Made by a program: the position numbers and the translations under genes
NCBI GenBank assembly: GCA_003532515.1
Contig: DOEX01000008.1
Coordinates: 1 to 5,035, forward strand
Direction of reading: 5' to 3'
Source of the DNA: Anaerolineaceae bacterium
GTDB lineage: Bacteria > Chloroflexota > Anaerolineae > Anaerolineales > Anaerolineaceae
Length of the DNA stretch: 5,035 nucleotides
The notes under the pieces: generated by a model
The model's database searches: none
What the model saw: the letters and a program-made list of their open reading frames with translations, nothing else
Told to the model about the DNA's origin: nothing
Shown here: positions 4,775-5,035 of the stretch, piece after piece
Position numbering within the stretch: position 1 is the stretch's first letter
Layout: each line of letters opens with the position of its first letter

Positions 4775-5035
4775 CTACACCTTCGAGATTGCGACGAATA
4801 TAAATGGGCGGCGCTTGGTTTCTTCGTTAAGATACGAAGTGACCAGTCCCTGGATTTCCCTTTGCATGTTCTTAGCGGGCGACTGTGTGAGGCGGTGGAT
4901 GCGAGTGCGTAATTCATCAAACAATTCAGTCGATTCATCCTGCGCAATAAAGCCGCGGCTGAGGATCTCGAGATCTTTGTATGTGCCGTTATTCTTGTCA
5001 AGGAACAGGTTGATCAAAACCACACCATCCTGACT
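4775..5035 (-). CDS. rnj: Ribonuclease J, C-terminal fragment
   Basis: The frame is open from the right window edge to a TAG at 4775-4777 and gives 86 residues. They match the C-terminal domain of RNase J, the metallo-beta-lactamase-fold enzyme with 5'-3' exonuclease and endonuclease activity in mRNA decay and rRNA processing. Diagnostic segments are the opening SQDGVVLINLFLDK, then EILSRGFIAQDES (family pattern: hydrophobics, Ser-Arg-Gly-Phe, then Glu-Ser), and near the end LNEETKRRPFIFVAISKV, which matches the family's Thr-(Lys/Arg)-Arg-Arg-Pro close. The protein stops where RNase J C-terminal domains usually stop, so the 3' end looks intact. The catalytic beta-lactamase and beta-CASP domains and the start codon are outside the window. 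A GTG at 5021-5023 is internal, not the start. The stop is followed on the minus strand by a run of seven T (4767-4773) but no stem precedes it. Confidence 0.85.
   Translation of the reverse strand, partial: SQDGVVLINLFLDKNNGTYKDLEILSRGFIAQDESTELFDELRTRIHRLTQSPAKNMQREIQGLVTSYLNEETKRRPFIFVAISKV

Noticed and set aside
4705..5001. Minus-strand frame of 98 codons overlapping the RNase J end
   Set aside because: It is an alternative frame of the RNase J coding sequence; the RNase J frame matches a known family and this one does not.
4614..5033. Plus-strand open frame of 139 codons
   Set aside because: It is antisense to the HAD start and the RNase J end, and it runs through the 4721-4744 repeat hairpin.

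Overview
The window looks like an ordinary bacterial chromosomal segment. All six supported genes lie on the minus strand. Read in the direction of transcription (high to low coordinates) they are: the 3' end of a ribonuclease J gene (4775-5035, cut by the window edge), a Cof-type HAD phosphatase (3887-4672), imidazolonepropionase hutI (2464-3726), a LysM-containing lipoprotein with Thr/Pro-rich linkers (1388-2425), dihydropteroate synthase folP (517-1380), and the first 39 codons of another lipoprotein (1-119, cut by the other edge). The large plus-strand ORFs are antisense shadows of these genes.

The organism is probably a member of the Chloroflexota, in or near the Anaerolineae. This is an inference from the lipoprotein built as lipobox, T/P-rich linker, LysM, T/P-rich linker, C-terminal beta-rich domain, together with an RNase J and short GTAGGG-type intergenic repeats. 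No 16S or other phylogenetic marker is present, so the placement is tentative.

The genes do not form one pathway: RNA decay, a phosphatase of unknown substrate, histidine degradation, a cell-envelope lipoprotein and folate synthesis. Only the LysM gene and folP are clearly linked, by a 7-nt gap with the folP ribosome-binding site overlapping the upstream stop codon. The other gene pairs are separated by possible promoters or repeat-bearing spacers. hutI and the LysM gene lack a Shine-Dalgarno sequence, and each has a -10-like hexamer exactly 6 nt before its ATG, which suggests leaderless mRNAs. The HAD gene, folP and the 1-119 lipoprotein have recognisable Shine-Dalgarno sequences.

The most unusual content is in the spacers. 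A 397-nt gap (120-516) holds two inverted copies of a CATTGCGAG...GGCAAT-type repeat and an 86-nt element that can fold as a three-way junction. The 160-nt gap before hutI carries fragments related to both. A shared motif, TAGGG(A/G)(A/C)(C/G)GGTC, occurs just after the stop codons of folP, the HAD gene and the RNase J gene. I see no clear undescribed multi-gene system; the repeat and structure elements and the leaderless-promoter pattern are the points worth a second look.
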